Source of the DNA: Oscillospiraceae bacterium
GTDB taxonomy: Bacteria > Bacillota > Clostridia > Oscillospirales > Acutalibacteraceae
Reading direction: 5' to 3'
Assembly (NCBI GenBank): GCA_015066515.1
Contig: SVOH01000008.1
Location: forward strand, 1 to 64,000
Length of the DNA: 64,000 nucleotides
Position numbers and translations under genes: made by a program. The number at the start of each line of letters is the position of its first letter. The first letter of the stretch is position 1. The notes beneath the pieces were generated by a model. It was not told where the DNA came from. It worked only from the letters and a program-made list of their open reading frames with translations, and ran no database searches. Positions 33,648 to 41,984 of the stretch are shown here, piece after piece.

Positions 33648-34340
33648 TTGAAAAAAATAAAAATATACAGTGAGATAATATATATAGTTGCACTATTTGG
33701 ACTACCGCTTGCGGTAGCAGTTTTGGCGGCGGCCGATTTCGGTGTTTCTATGATAGTTGCGCCGGCCTATATAATAAGTTTAAAATTTACGTTTTTTACA
33801 TTTGGACAGTGGGACTATATATTACAAGGTTTTTTATTCATTGCATTCTGTATTGCAATGAAAAAATTTAAAATTATATATTGCTCTGCATTTGTTACCT
33901 GTGTGTTGTACGGTACTATATTAGATATGTGGCGCGCTGTGATTCCTATGCTTAACCCACAAATAACCACACCAGGCAGTATGGATTTGTGGGTTCGTAT
34001 TGTGCTGTTTGTTTTAGGCGAATTACTTACAAGCTTTATGGTAATGCTGTTTTTCAAAGCTTATATTTACCCACAGGTTTGCGATTTATTTGTAAAGGGT
34101 ATAGCTCAGCGATATAAGCTTAATAAGGTTAAATTTAAATGGATATACGATTTTAGTTATTTGGCAATTTCGATTTTGATATCTTTAATACTTTTTAAAA
34201 GCTTTGTCGGTATTAAATGGGGCACGGTGGTCATTGCTTTGACCACAGGTGTGATTCTGGGATGCTTTTCAAAGATTTATGATAGATTTATTGAAACTGT
34301 ACCGCTATTTCCCAAGTTTGAAAAGATGTTTAATTTCTAA
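33648..34340 (+). CDS. YczE/YitT-like membrane protein
   Basis: About 230 residues and five to six membrane helices. The pattern ADFGVSMIVAPAYI, FGQWDYILQGFLF and a last cytoplasmic block (VGIKWGTVVIALTTGVILGCFSKIYDRF) fits the YczE/DUF6198 relatives of YitT. Function unknown. TTG 33648 with GAGGA upstream is preferred over the TTG at 33627. Follows the cation transporter by 30 bases and is probably read from the same riboswitch-controlled promoter. Confidence 0.72.
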   Translation: MKKIKIYSEIIYIVALFGLPLAVAVLAAADFGVSMIVAPAYIISLKFTFFTFGQWDYILQGFLFIAFCIAMKKFKIIYCSAFVTCVLYGTILDMWRAVIPMLNPQITTPGSMDLWVRIVLFVLGELLTSFMVMLFFKAYIYPQVCDLFVKGIAQRYKLNKVKFKWIYDFSYLAISILISLILFKSFVGIKWGTVVIALTTGVILGCFSKIYDRFIETVPLFPKFEKMFNF

Positions 34341-34357
34341 TAAAGGATTGATTATAA

Positions 34358-35293
34358 ATGGAAGTCGCTTTCAGCAACGTGCTTCTAACACTTTTATACA
34401 TAATACCGGGCTTTATTTGCTGTAAAACCAAAATTGCTAAGGCCGAGCATTTGCCTACTCTTTCGGCAATATTGGTATATGTTTGCTCACCGTGTATGGT
34501 GGTAGCGTCGTTTATGGAAATCGAGCGTTCGCTGCATATGATAGGGCAGATTTTACTGTTTTTTGTGGTGTCACTTGGAATACAAACGGTGTTAACGTTT
34601 GTATTGTACGCACTTTTTAGAAAAAAATTTGATAACGTAAAATACCGTATGCTGACAGTCAGTTTTGGACTTGGTAATGCAGGATTTTTTGGCATACCAA
34701 TAATAAAAGCCTTGCTTCCGGGTCATCCGGAGGTTGCGTGCTTTGCCTGTGTTTATATTGTGGGTATGAATATGCTTACATTTACAATAGGTGCGTACTG
34801 CCTTACAGGCGATAAAAAACGAATGACACTTAAAAAAGCGTTTTTAAACCCACCCTTTATTAGCCTTTTGGTAGCGCTTGTTTTGTATGCGGTAAACTTT
34901 GCTGATATTATGCCCGGGCTTTTGGGTGGCGCACTCGATTTATTAAATCGCACAACCACACCGCTTTGTATGATTATATTGGGTATTAGACTTGCGTCGG
35001 TTTCGTTTAAAAAATTATTTACCCGTATTTACGTTTATATAATTTGCGCTTGCAAGTTACTAATATTTCCGTTTGCTTGTCTTGCTATTGTATATTATTT
35101 GCCGCTTTCGCCTGTATTTAAAGCCGCAATGTTTATATTGGGTGGTACACCCTGTGCGGCAGTAATGTTGAATATTGCCGAAATGTACGATGGTGAAACC
35201 GAGCTTGCGGCAAACTGTGTGCTACTTAGCACCTTGCTTTGTGTATTTACAATACCGGTTTTAAACGTGGTATCCACAGCGTTATTCTCTTAA
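34358..35293 (+). CDS. AEC-family (auxin efflux carrier-like) transporter
   Basis: 311 residues, ten predicted membrane helices in two five-helix halves. FGLGNAGFFGIPIIKALLPG and GGTPCAAVMLNIAEMYDGETELAANCVLLSTLLCVFTIPV are the conserved crossover regions of the AEC superfamily, whose bacterial members move malate or related organic acids. Follows the YczE-like gene by 17 bases. Confidence 0.88.
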   Translation: MEVAFSNVLLTLLYIIPGFICCKTKIAKAEHLPTLSAILVYVCSPCMVVASFMEIERSLHMIGQILLFFVVSLGIQTVLTFVLYALFRKKFDNVKYRMLTVSFGLGNAGFFGIPIIKALLPGHPEVACFACVYIVGMNMLTFTIGAYCLTGDKKRMTLKKAFLNPPFISLLVALVLYAVNFADIMPGLLGGALDLLNRTTTPLCMIILGIRLASVSFKKLFTRIYVYIICACKLLIFPFACLAIVYYLPLSPVFKAAMFILGGTPCAAVMLNIAEMYDGETELAANCVLLSTLLCVFTIPVLNVVSTALFS

Positions 35294-35298
35294 AAAAT

Positions 35299-35328
35299 CA
35301 AAAGCCGTGCAAAGCACGGCTTTTAATT
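35299..35328. terminator. Terminator between convergent transporters
   Basis: AAAAGCCGTGC / GCACGGCTTTT with an AAA loop; usable on both strands. Confidence 0.9.
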
Positions 35329-36726
35329 TTATATTATAGATTTAATCCATCTTAGTATTGTAAAATTATCGGCAAATTCAAATGTTATTATGCTAATAAT
35401 AAATAAAAATATTATAATAATCGGCAAAACGTAGGTGAAGTAGGGCCTTAAGCATTTTGCAACTTTAGGACCTCGACCTGTATTTGCTTCGTTTATAAAG
35501 TTTTCAAATCCCCAACCCTTTTTACTTGTGCAAAAAAGTATATAAACAAGTGAGCCTATCGGTAAAAGGCAATTGCTTACTATAAAATCTTCAAGGTCAA
35601 GGACGGTAGAACTTGAATTAAAGGGGTGAAAATTAGCCAAAACATTATATCCAAGGGCGCATGGAAGTGATAATATAAGCATTGCTATGCAACAGATTAT
35701 GCTTGCCTTAATTCTTTTCCATCCTGTAATTTCACGCACACAGGCCAATATGTTTTCAAACACAGCAAGTACGGTAGACATAGCTGCAAAGAACATAAAC
35801 AAGAAGAAAAGTGAGCCCCATATTCTACCACCTGCCATATTATTAAATACCTTTGCCATAGCGACAAACAACAAGCTTGGTCCTGAGCCTGCTTCTACAT
35901 CAAAGGTAAAACAAGCAGGGAATATGATTAGGCCTGCCATAATGGCGACAAAGGTGTCGAGCACTAAAATATTGATTGATTCGCCCATAAGGGTACGGTC
36001 TTTACCTATATAGCTACCAAAAATTGCCATAGAACCAATACCTAAGCTTAGTGTAAAAAACGCCTGCTTCATAGCACCTACTATAACATTGCCGTTTATT
36101 TCGTTGAAATCGGGTTTTAGGTAAAATGTTAGACCCTCTTTAGCTCCATCAAGCCAAAATCCGCGAATGGCGAGTACAACCATAAGTAGCAAAAGAAATA
36201 CCATAATATATTTGGTTATCTTTTCCAGACCCTTTTGCAAACCAAAGCATAGTATTGCAAAGCCTAGTATAACCACAATCGCCATAAAACCAACCATTAC
36301 GGGAACATTTGAAAGCATATTGTCAAAAAGATTTGATGATACGGTGTTATCAATGCCGGTCATATCGCCCTTTAAAAAGCTTATAAAGTAGTAAAGTATC
36401 CACCCTGCAACTGATGTGTAAAACATCATAAGCAGTATGTTACCGATAAAAGCGGCAATGCCATGATAGTGCCATTTTTGTCCCTGTTTTTCAAGGTTTT
36501 GATAGCATTTTATAACGCTGGCCTGACTAGCCCTACCAACTGAAAATTCCATAATCATAACCGGTAATCCCATTATTACCAAAAACAACAGATAGATAAG
36601 CACAAAGGCGCCTCCGCCATATTCGCCGCACATCCAAGGAAATTTCCATACGTTTCCGCAACCTATAGCACAGCCTGCACTAAGCAGTATAAAGCCTAGT
36701 CGACTTCCTAATTTTTCTCTTTCCAT
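35329..36726 (-). CDS. Sodium-dependent transporter, NSS/SNF family
   Basis: 465 residues, about 11-12 membrane helices. The first helix signature GFILLSAGCAIGCGNVWKFPWM supplies the two Na+ sites and substrate pocket; EYGGGAFVLIYLLFLVIMGLPVMIMEFSVGR follows. Bacterial relatives import amino acids such as tryptophan, tyrosine or leucine; the substrate here is not evident. GGAGCAGG precedes the ATG. Single gene with its own promoter (TTGACT-17-TAAAAT). Confidence 0.92.
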   Translation of the reverse strand: MEREKLGSRLGFILLSAGCAIGCGNVWKFPWMCGEYGGGAFVLIYLLFLVIMGLPVMIMEFSVGRASQASVIKCYQNLEKQGQKWHYHGIAAFIGNILLMMFYTSVAGWILYYFISFLKGDMTGIDNTVSSNLFDNMLSNVPVMVGFMAIVVILGFAILCFGLQKGLEKITKYIMVFLLLLMVVLAIRGFWLDGAKEGLTFYLKPDFNEINGNVIVGAMKQAFFTLSLGIGSMAIFGSYIGKDRTLMGESINILVLDTFVAIMAGLIIFPACFTFDVEAGSGPSLLFVAMAKVFNNMAGGRIWGSLFFLFMFFAAMSTVLAVFENILACVREITGWKRIKASIICCIAMLILSLPCALGYNVLANFHPFNSSSTVLDLEDFIVSNCLLPIGSLVYILFCTSKKGWGFENFINEANTGRGPKVAKCLRPYFTYVLPIIIIFLFIISIITFEFADNFTILRWIKSII

Positions 36727-36757
36727 AAACCTGCTCCTAAATTAAAATTGCCAAAAC

Positions 36758-36786
36758 ATTTTACCAAATATATTATTTTAAGTCAA
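36758..36786 (-). promoter_or_regulatory. Promoter of the NSS transporter gene
   Basis: TTGACT (36781-36786) and TAAAAT (36758-36763) on the minus strand, 17-base spacer. Confidence 0.7.
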
Positions 36787-36857
36787 GTAAAGGATTTTAC
36801 ATTGATTTTATAAAAAAAATGTGATAACATAAAAATAAAACGAAAGGTGAAGATAAT

Positions 36858-37391
36858 ATGAATAACATTTGGCATGACGTATCACCCGAAAGAATAAAAC
36901 CAAATGATTTTTTGTGCGTTATTGAAATACCAAAGGGTAGCCGTAAGAAATATGAGCTCGATAAAGAAACCGGCTATATAATTCTTGACCGTGTGCTTTA
37001 TACTGCGACACATTACCCTGCAAATTACGGGTTTATTCCGCGAACCTATGGTGATGATAACGACCCACTTGATGTATTGCTTATCTGTGCTGAGGATTTA
37101 GAGCCACTTACTCTTGTGCGCGCATATCCAATCGGTGTTATTACCATGGTAGACAGTGGTTCGCGCGATGAAAAAATAATTGCAATACCCTGCAACGACC
37201 CCAATTATAATATGTATAAGTCTATCAACGAACTACCAAAGCATATCTTTGATGAAATGCGTCACTTCTTTACGGTGTATAAAAATCTTGAATATAAGGA
37301 AACCGCAGTAGAAGAAGTTGCCGATGCCGAAACCGCAATAAAAATAATTGAGGAATCAATTGCCCGATATAACGAAGTGTTTTTTAAATAG
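36858..37391 (+). CDS. ppa: Inorganic pyrophosphatase, family I
   Basis: 177-residue soluble enzyme splitting pyrophosphate. EIPKGSRKKYELDKETG and YGFIPRTYGDDNDPLDVLLIC contain the family's phosphate- and metal-binding residues, including the DxDPxD-like signature. AAAGGTGAAG precedes the ATG. It is followed after 8 bases by an esterase-like gene. Confidence 0.95.
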   Translation: MNNIWHDVSPERIKPNDFLCVIEIPKGSRKKYELDKETGYIILDRVLYTATHYPANYGFIPRTYGDDNDPLDVLLICAEDLEPLTLVRAYPIGVITMVDSGSRDEKIIAIPCNDPNYNMYKSINELPKHIFDEMRHFFTVYKNLEYKETAVEEVADAETAIKIIEESIARYNEVFFK

Positions 37392-37399
37392 GTGATATT

Positions 37400-38236
37400 A
37401 TGCGAATTATAGAGATCAATTTAAAAGAAAAATATAAATTTTTAGGTGATGAGGGTCGCAATCCAACCATTACATGCTATTTGCCATATAACTTGGCCGA
37501 GATGGGTAGAACAGATGAAATGCGTCCCACGATGGTAGTATGCCCCGGTGGCGGCTATGCCCATTGTTCAGAGCGCGAGGCAGAGCCTATTGCACTTAAG
37601 TTTTTAAATTGGGGCTTTAATGCGATTGTACTTAATTATTCTTGTGCGCCACACCGATACCCTGTTCAGCTTCGCGAGGTGGCGGCAGCTTTTGAAGAGA
37701 TTTATAAAAACGCTGACGAGTGGCACTGTGATACAGGCAAAATCGGCATAATCGGTTTTTCGGCAGGCGGACACCTTGCGGCACATTACAGCAACGCATA
37801 TAATAGCGGCGCTGTACGTGAAGTGTTCCCAGACAGTAAAAAACCAAGCTTTAGTGTGCTTAGCTACCCTGTAATTTCAGCCGAAGAAATCCTTGATGCT
37901 CACAAAGGTAGCTTTGTGAATTTGTTAGGCGAGTATCCAACAGGGGATGAGGCTCTCAAATATTCTTGTGAAAAACTAGTAAGTTCTGATACACCGCCTA
38001 CGTTTATTTGGCATACTGCAGAGGATCAAGTGGTACCGGTTAAGAATAGCATTGTTTATGCTTCCGCACTTGCTGACAATAAGGTGCCGTTTAGCCTGCG
38101 CATTTACCCTTATGGTGTGCACGGTCTTTCAACGGTGGACCATCTTACACTCGATGATGATAGGCTTGACGCTAAAACTGCTTTAGCGCATCAATGGCTC
38201 GACGACCTTAAAGCGTGGATGGACAAAACGATATAA
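37400..38236 (+). CDS. Alpha/beta hydrolase (acetyl-esterase-like)
   Basis: 278 residues. The oxyanion region MVVCPGGGYAHCSERE and the nucleophile elbow GFSAGGH (serine near residue 122) are those of BD-FAE/xylan-acetyl-esterase-like enzymes; the acid AEDQVVPV and the histidine YGVHGLS complete the triad. No signal peptide, so it probably removes acetyl groups from imported sugars in the cytoplasm. Co-transcribed with ppa. Confidence 0.87.
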   Translation: MRIIEINLKEKYKFLGDEGRNPTITCYLPYNLAEMGRTDEMRPTMVVCPGGGYAHCSEREAEPIALKFLNWGFNAIVLNYSCAPHRYPVQLREVAAAFEEIYKNADEWHCDTGKIGIIGFSAGGHLAAHYSNAYNSGAVREVFPDSKKPSFSVLSYPVISAEEILDAHKGSFVNLLGEYPTGDEALKYSCEKLVSSDTPPTFIWHTAEDQVVPVKNSIVYASALADNKVPFSLRIYPYGVHGLSTVDHLTLDDDRLDAKTALAHQWLDDLKAWMDKTI

Positions 38237-38256
38237 TTCACAATCAACAAAATTGT

Positions 38257-38290
38257 AATCACCCGTTATAATTATATAACGGGTGATTTT
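38257..38290. terminator. Terminator between the esterase and CDF genes
   Basis: AATCACCCGTTATA / TATAACGGGTGATT followed by TTGTTTTT. Confidence 0.9.
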
Positions 38291-38294
38291 GTTT

Positions 38295-39179
38295 TTAGTG
38301 GTGGTGACAATGGTGTTCACCACTATGCTCTATATGGCAATGCTTGTGGTGGCAGAGCTCGTCGCTACGCTCGAGTTCAAGTGTGGAATGTGTTATACCG
38401 TGTTCAGTGAGCTTTTCTCGAATTAAATGTTTAACTGTGTGTGGGTCACAGTCGGTAACAATATGCATTGTAGCGTAAATATTTTGCCCGTCAAGCGTGC
38501 GAAGATGTATATGATGTGCATCAATTACGCCCTCAATATCGCAAATATGTTTTTTTATCTCGTCAACCGAGATGTTGTCGGGTGTTTTTTCAAGGAATAT
38601 ATCAAGAACGGTTTTTAGATTTTTGATAGCGTTTATCAAAATAAAAATTGCAACGCCTATAGACATTATCGGGTCAAGCAAAGCCCAGTCGGTAAACCGC
38701 ATAACTATGGCGCCTATAAGCACCACCGCCCAACCAAGCACGTCTTCAAGCATATGCAAATTTACAGCCCTTTGATTTACCGATTCGCCACCGTGGGTGA
38801 AGTAAGCGGCTATAAAGTTTACAACAACGCCAATAATACCAAATACAATCATTCCGTTATAGTTAATGGGTGAGGGGTTTATAACTCGCCCGATAGCGTT
38901 TACAATTACTGCAGCTGAGCCAAAAAGCAGAATAAAGGTTGTAATCACACCGCCCAATACTGAATAACGAGCATACCCGTAGGTGTAACGCTTGTCGGGT
39001 TGACGACGTGACTTTTTCTCAAGAAAATAGGAAAAACCAATGCTTGTCGCGTCGCCAATATCGTGTACTGCGTCGGACATAATAGCCACACTGCCTGTGA
39101 ATATTCCGCCCAAAAATTCAAAAACAGAAAAACATAAGTTTAAAACAAACGCAATTAAAATGTTTTTTTCGCTTTTCAT
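38295..39179 (-). CDS. Cation diffusion facilitator (CDF) efflux transporter
   Basis: 294 residues with six membrane helices. The metal-site motifs are SDAVHDIGDATSIG in helix 2 and HMLEDVLGW in helix 5. A cytoplasmic domain (IDAHHIHLRTLDGQNIYATMHI) and a histidine-rich tail (HHKHCHIEHSGEHHCHHH) follow and likely sense or bind Zn2+ or a similar ion. It faces a TetR gene, and a shared intergenic region has an inverted repeat. AGTGAAG precedes the ATG. Confidence 0.93.
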   Translation of the reverse strand: MKSEKNILIAFVLNLCFSVFEFLGGIFTGSVAIMSDAVHDIGDATSIGFSYFLEKKSRRQPDKRYTYGYARYSVLGGVITTFILLFGSAAVIVNAIGRVINPSPINYNGMIVFGIIGVVVNFIAAYFTHGGESVNQRAVNLHMLEDVLGWAVVLIGAIVMRFTDWALLDPIMSIGVAIFILINAIKNLKTVLDIFLEKTPDNISVDEIKKHICDIEGVIDAHHIHLRTLDGQNIYATMHIVTDCDPHTVKHLIREKLTEHGITHSTLELERSDELCHHKHCHIEHSGEHHCHHH

Positions 39180-39191
39180 AACTTCACTCCG

Positions 39192-39289
39192 TTGACAAAT
39201 TTTCTTGTTTAATATACAATATGTTTACTATAGAACAAAATGTTCGGTATCTCAATATATTGTTTTTGCATTTTGTAAATTACCGAACA
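39192..39289. promoter_or_regulatory. Divergent CDF/TetR control region
   Basis: On the plus strand TTGACA (39192-39197), 17 bases, TACAAT (39215-39220) drives the TetR gene. On the minus strand TTGTTC-16-TATATT (39211-39238) could drive the CDF gene. The arms TGTTCGGTA (39241-39249) and TACCGAACA (39281-39289) form a perfect 9-base inverted repeat, and GAACAAAATGTTC overlaps the expected TetR transcript start. Confidence 0.6.
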
Positions 39290-39304
39290 AAAAAGGAGAT
39301 TTGT

Positions 39305-39853
39305 ATGGACAGACGCAAGCGCAAAACTAGAGATGCTATATTCAAAGCCTTTACAGAGCTGTTGGCACAAAAAGATTTTAATTCAATCACGGTAGGCGAA
39401 ATTATTGAGCGTGCCGATATAGGTCGCGCCACCTTTTACGCCCATTTTGAAACAAAGGATTATCTGGTTAAAGAATTGTGCGAGGAGTTGTTTTGTCATT
39501 TGTTTGATGTTGCAAAGGGCGAAAACGAGCATCACCATATTTTTGAATGTGATGCACACGACACCCCTTTTTTACACTTATTTAAGCATTTAGAAAAAAA
39601 CGATAACCAAATTTTAGAACTGCTATCAAGTGAAAACAACCAATTGTTTTTACGGTATTTTAAAGCGGAACTTTTAAAGTTGATAGAAGACGAACTTGAA
39701 ACGATAACAAAACAACGGCACAACGATTTGCCGCGTGATTTTTTGATAAATCATATAGCCTCAACCTTTGTCGAAACGGTAAAATGGTGGGCCGCAACAA
39801 AACGTACAATCTCACCCGAAGAGATTACAAAATATTTTTTAACGGTAATATAA
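39305..39853 (+). CDS. TetR-family regulator
   Basis: 182 residues. The N-terminal helix-turn-helix (TRDAIFKAFTELLAQKDFNSITVGEIIERADIGRATFYAHFETKDYLV) is typical, followed by an all-helical ligand domain of the TetR_C type found in Firmicutes. The ATG at 39305 follows AAAAGGAG; an upstream open frame overlaps the promoter and is rejected. Likely autoregulated, and a candidate regulator of the divergent CDF gene. The ligand is unknown. Confidence 0.9.
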   Translation: MDRRKRKTRDAIFKAFTELLAQKDFNSITVGEIIERADIGRATFYAHFETKDYLVKELCEELFCHLFDVAKGENEHHHIFECDAHDTPFLHLFKHLEKNDNQILELLSSENNQLFLRYFKAELLKLIEDELETITKQRHNDLPRDFLINHIASTFVETVKWWAATKRTISPEEITKYFLTVI

Positions 39854-39860
39854 GTAAAGG

Positions 39861-39890
39861 GACGGAAACAATATGTTTTCGTCTTTTTTT
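39861..39890 (+). terminator. Terminator after the TetR gene
   Basis: GACGGAAAC / GTTTTCGTC stem followed by TTTTTTT. Confidence 0.88.
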
Positions 39891-39901
39891 GCGCCCTGTT
39901 T

Positions 39902-39934
39902 ATGACATTGTTTTTATAAATTGGGGTTTATAAT
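39902..39934 (+). promoter_or_regulatory. Candidate spoIIG promoter with long spacer
   Basis: TATAAT (39929-39934) is preceded 21 bases earlier by ATGACA (39902-39907), while no good -35 exists at 17. The B. subtilis spoIIG promoter is known for a 22-base spacer and activation by Spo0A. No perfect 0A box was found nearby, so this is tentative. Confidence 0.4.
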
Positions 39935-39954
39935 GGTGTTGTGAGGTGGGGGAA

Positions 39955-40767
39955 ATGACAGTATATGCCGATATTTTAATACTTACAAACTTTATTGTAG
40001 ATTATTTTTTGATTTCATTGTCTTGTCGCTTTTTACATAAAAAGCCCAGATTTTGTCGATTGGTATTATCGGCTTTGTCCGGTGGTGTATTTTCACTATA
40101 TATATTCCTTCCACAAAGCAATTTTTTTATCCAGACTATTGTACATATTTTAATGTGCGCTATTTTGTGCTTGGTAGCATTCGGCTTTATAAATACTAAG
40201 TCTTTTTTGCGAAGCGTAGCGGTGCTTTTTTGTGTGAATTTTGCATATAGCGGAGCAATGATTGCTTTGTGGCTTATATTTAAGCCGTATGGTATGGTTA
40301 TAAACAACTCGATGGTTTATTTTAATATATCGCCATTATTTTTGATTATATTTTCGGTTGTTGGGTATTTTGGCACGTTGATTGTAAGGCGTTTGCTAAA
40401 AAGGAATTTTTCACAAAATATTTATTGTGACGTAACTATATGCTGCAAGGATAAAAGCATAACCTTGTGCGGAATTATTGATACGGGAAACGGTCTTTCT
40501 GATGTGTTTGGTATGTCACAAATTTTTATAACCGAAGATGAAATTATAACAAGGCTTTTAGCTGAAGAAAAAAACAATCCGACAAGATTTCGTAAAATAC
40601 CCTGCAGCACCGTGTCGGGTGAGTGTTTGCTTGACGGCTTTCGTATAGATGGTGCTGTGATTTTATACAATAATAAAAAATATACTTTTAAAAATCCTGT
40701 GCTGGCGGCATCAAATGTTCCGCTTACCGATACAAAAATTATAATCAATCCTGAAAATTTTAATTAA
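39955..40767 (+). CDS. spoIIGA: Sigma-E processing peptidase SpoIIGA
   Basis: Membrane-embedded aspartic protease of sporulation, 270 residues. Five membrane helices (about 5-145) precede a cytoplasmic protease domain; IIDTGNGL carries the catalytic D176. It cleaves the pro-sequence from sigma-E in the mother cell after septation. The ATG at 39955 is preceded by AGGTGGGGG. It lies 14 bases before sigE. Confidence 0.93.
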   Translation: MTVYADILILTNFIVDYFLISLSCRFLHKKPRFCRLVLSALSGGVFSLYIFLPQSNFFIQTIVHILMCAILCLVAFGFINTKSFLRSVAVLFCVNFAYSGAMIALWLIFKPYGMVINNSMVYFNISPLFLIIFSVVGYFGTLIVRRLLKRNFSQNIYCDVTICCKDKSITLCGIIDTGNGLSDVFGMSQIFITEDEIITRLLAEEKNNPTRFRKIPCSTVSGECLLDGFRIDGAVILYNNKKYTFKNPVLAASNVPLTDTKIIINPENFN

Positions 40768-40781
40768 TGAGGGGATAAAGA

Positions 40782-41474
40782 ATGAAAATTATAAGTCTTA
40801 TTAAAAAAATATTTGAAAGGCTCTTTGCTCGGCAGGCAATTTATTATATAAACGGACCCGAAACCTTGCCCGAACCGCTCACCGCAGAAGAAGAGAACCT
40901 ACTTTTAAATCAAAAAGACGAGGCGGCAAAGGAAAAATTGATAGTACATAATTTACGACTTGTTGTGTATATAGCCCGAAAGTTTGATACAGCACCAACG
41001 GGTATAGAGGATTTAATCTCTATTGGCACAATTGGTCTTATAAAGGCAGTTAACACCTTTTGTCCCGATAAAAACATTAAGCTTGCTACCTACGCTTCTC
41101 GCTGTATTGAAAATGAAATTCTTATGCACCTTCGCAAAATATCGTCACGTCGGAGTGAAATATCTATTGATGAGCCACTAAATACTGACTGGGACGGCAA
41201 TGAGCTTCTTTTGTCCGACGTTTTAGGCAGTGAGCCCGACGAGGTGGGGCGTGGCATAGAGCAAGAGGATGAGCGTCACCAACTGAACGGTTTTGTTTGC
41301 GGTCTGCCGCCACGTGAGCGACAAATTATGGAAATGCGTTTTGGTATGAACGGGTACCCCGAATATACTCAAAAGCAGGTGGCCGATACCTTAGGTATTT
41401 CGCAATCGTATATATCAAGGCTTGAGAAACGAATTATAGGTAAACTTAAAAAACAGATTGAAAAGGCGGTATAA
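40782..41474 (+). CDS. sigE: Mother-cell sigma factor E precursor
   Basis: 230 residues. The first 27 or so ([23 protein letters not shown]) form the amphipathic pro-sequence that SpoIIGA removes. Sigma region 2 ([39 protein letters not shown]) recognises the -10 box and region 4 ([24 protein letters not shown]) the -35 box. Directs early mother-cell gene expression. RBS GAGGGG. Confidence 0.96.
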   Translation: MKIISLIKKIFERLFARQAIYYINGPETLPEPLTAEEENLLLNQKDEAAKEKLIVHNLRLVVYIARKFDTAPTGIEDLISIGTIGLIKAVNTFCPDKNIKLATYASRCIENEILMHLRKISSRRSEISIDEPLNTDWDGNELLLSDVLGSEPDEVGRGIEQEDERHQLNGFVCGLPPRERQIMEMRFGMNGYPEYTQKQVADTLGISQSYISRLEKRIIGKLKKQIEKAV

Positions 41475-41508
41475 ATGGTGTAAAATACAGTCGGAGATGA
41501 AATGAAAA

Positions 41509-41772
41509 ATGATTCTATATTGGATTATTGTAATAAATTTGTCATCGGCGGTAATATGCATTTTTGATAAATTTCAGGCAAAACGTAGAGGTATGCGTGT
41601 GCCCGAAAAAACGCTGTTTGCTGTTAGTATTGTAGGCGGCGCATTTGGTATGTATATTACAATGCAGCTTATCCGTCACAAGACAAAACACAAACATTTT
41701 ATGATAGGTTTACCTATTATAATACTTGTTCAGTGTGTGCTGCTTAGTTGGGTTTTACACATAGCCGCTTGA
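41509..41772 (+). CDS. DUF1294 small membrane protein
   Basis: 87 residues, three membrane segments. The DKFQAKRRGMRVPEKTLFAVSIVGGAFGMYITMQLIRHKTKH core is the DUF1294 signature. Function unknown. Its stop codon lies inside the -35 box of the FMN-riboswitch promoter. Confidence 0.9.
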   Translation: MILYWIIVINLSSAVICIFDKFQAKRRGMRVPEKTLFAVSIVGGAFGMYITMQLIRHKTKHKHFMIGLPIIILVQCVLLSWVLHIAA

Positions 41773-41797
41773 CAAAACATATAATGCGATATAAAAT
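41769..41797 (+). promoter_or_regulatory. Promoter of the FMN riboswitch-ribU unit
   Basis: TTGACA (41769-41774) and TAAAAT (41792-41797), 17-base spacer; it overlaps the preceding gene's stop codon. Confidence 0.8.
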
Positions 41798-41810
41798 ATA
41801 TAAAAAGAAT

Positions 41811-41920
41811 AATCTTCGGGGCGGGGTGAAATTCCCCACCGGCAGTAAAGCCTGCGAGCCTTTTTAGGTTGATTTGGTGCAATTCCAAAGCCGACGGTAC
41901 AGTCCGGATGGTAGAAGAAA
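41811..41920 (+). ncRNA. FMN riboswitch (RFN element)
   Basis: Conserved segments CGGGGCGGGGTGAAATTCCC, CACCGGCAGTAAAGCC, TTGGTGCAATTCCAAAGCCG and CGGTACAGTCCGGATG occur in the right order; P1 is TCTTC (41813-41817) / GAAGA (41914-41918). FMN binding should lower expression of the downstream transporter. Confidence 0.97.
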
Positions 41921-41941
41921 AAATTTATATTATAAATTTTT

Positions 41942-41974
41942 ACGCCCCCACATATTTTGTGGGGGTTTATTTTT
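41942..41974 (+). terminator. Expression-platform terminator of the FMN riboswitch
   Basis: CCCCCACA / TGTGGGGG stem followed by TTTATTTTT, between aptamer and ribU. Confidence 0.85.
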
Positions 41975-41984
41975 GGGGGACACT

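Noticed and set aside
41874-41984. N-terminal extension of ribU
   Set aside because: The frame runs through the FMN aptamer and terminator; the ATG at 41985 is the true start.
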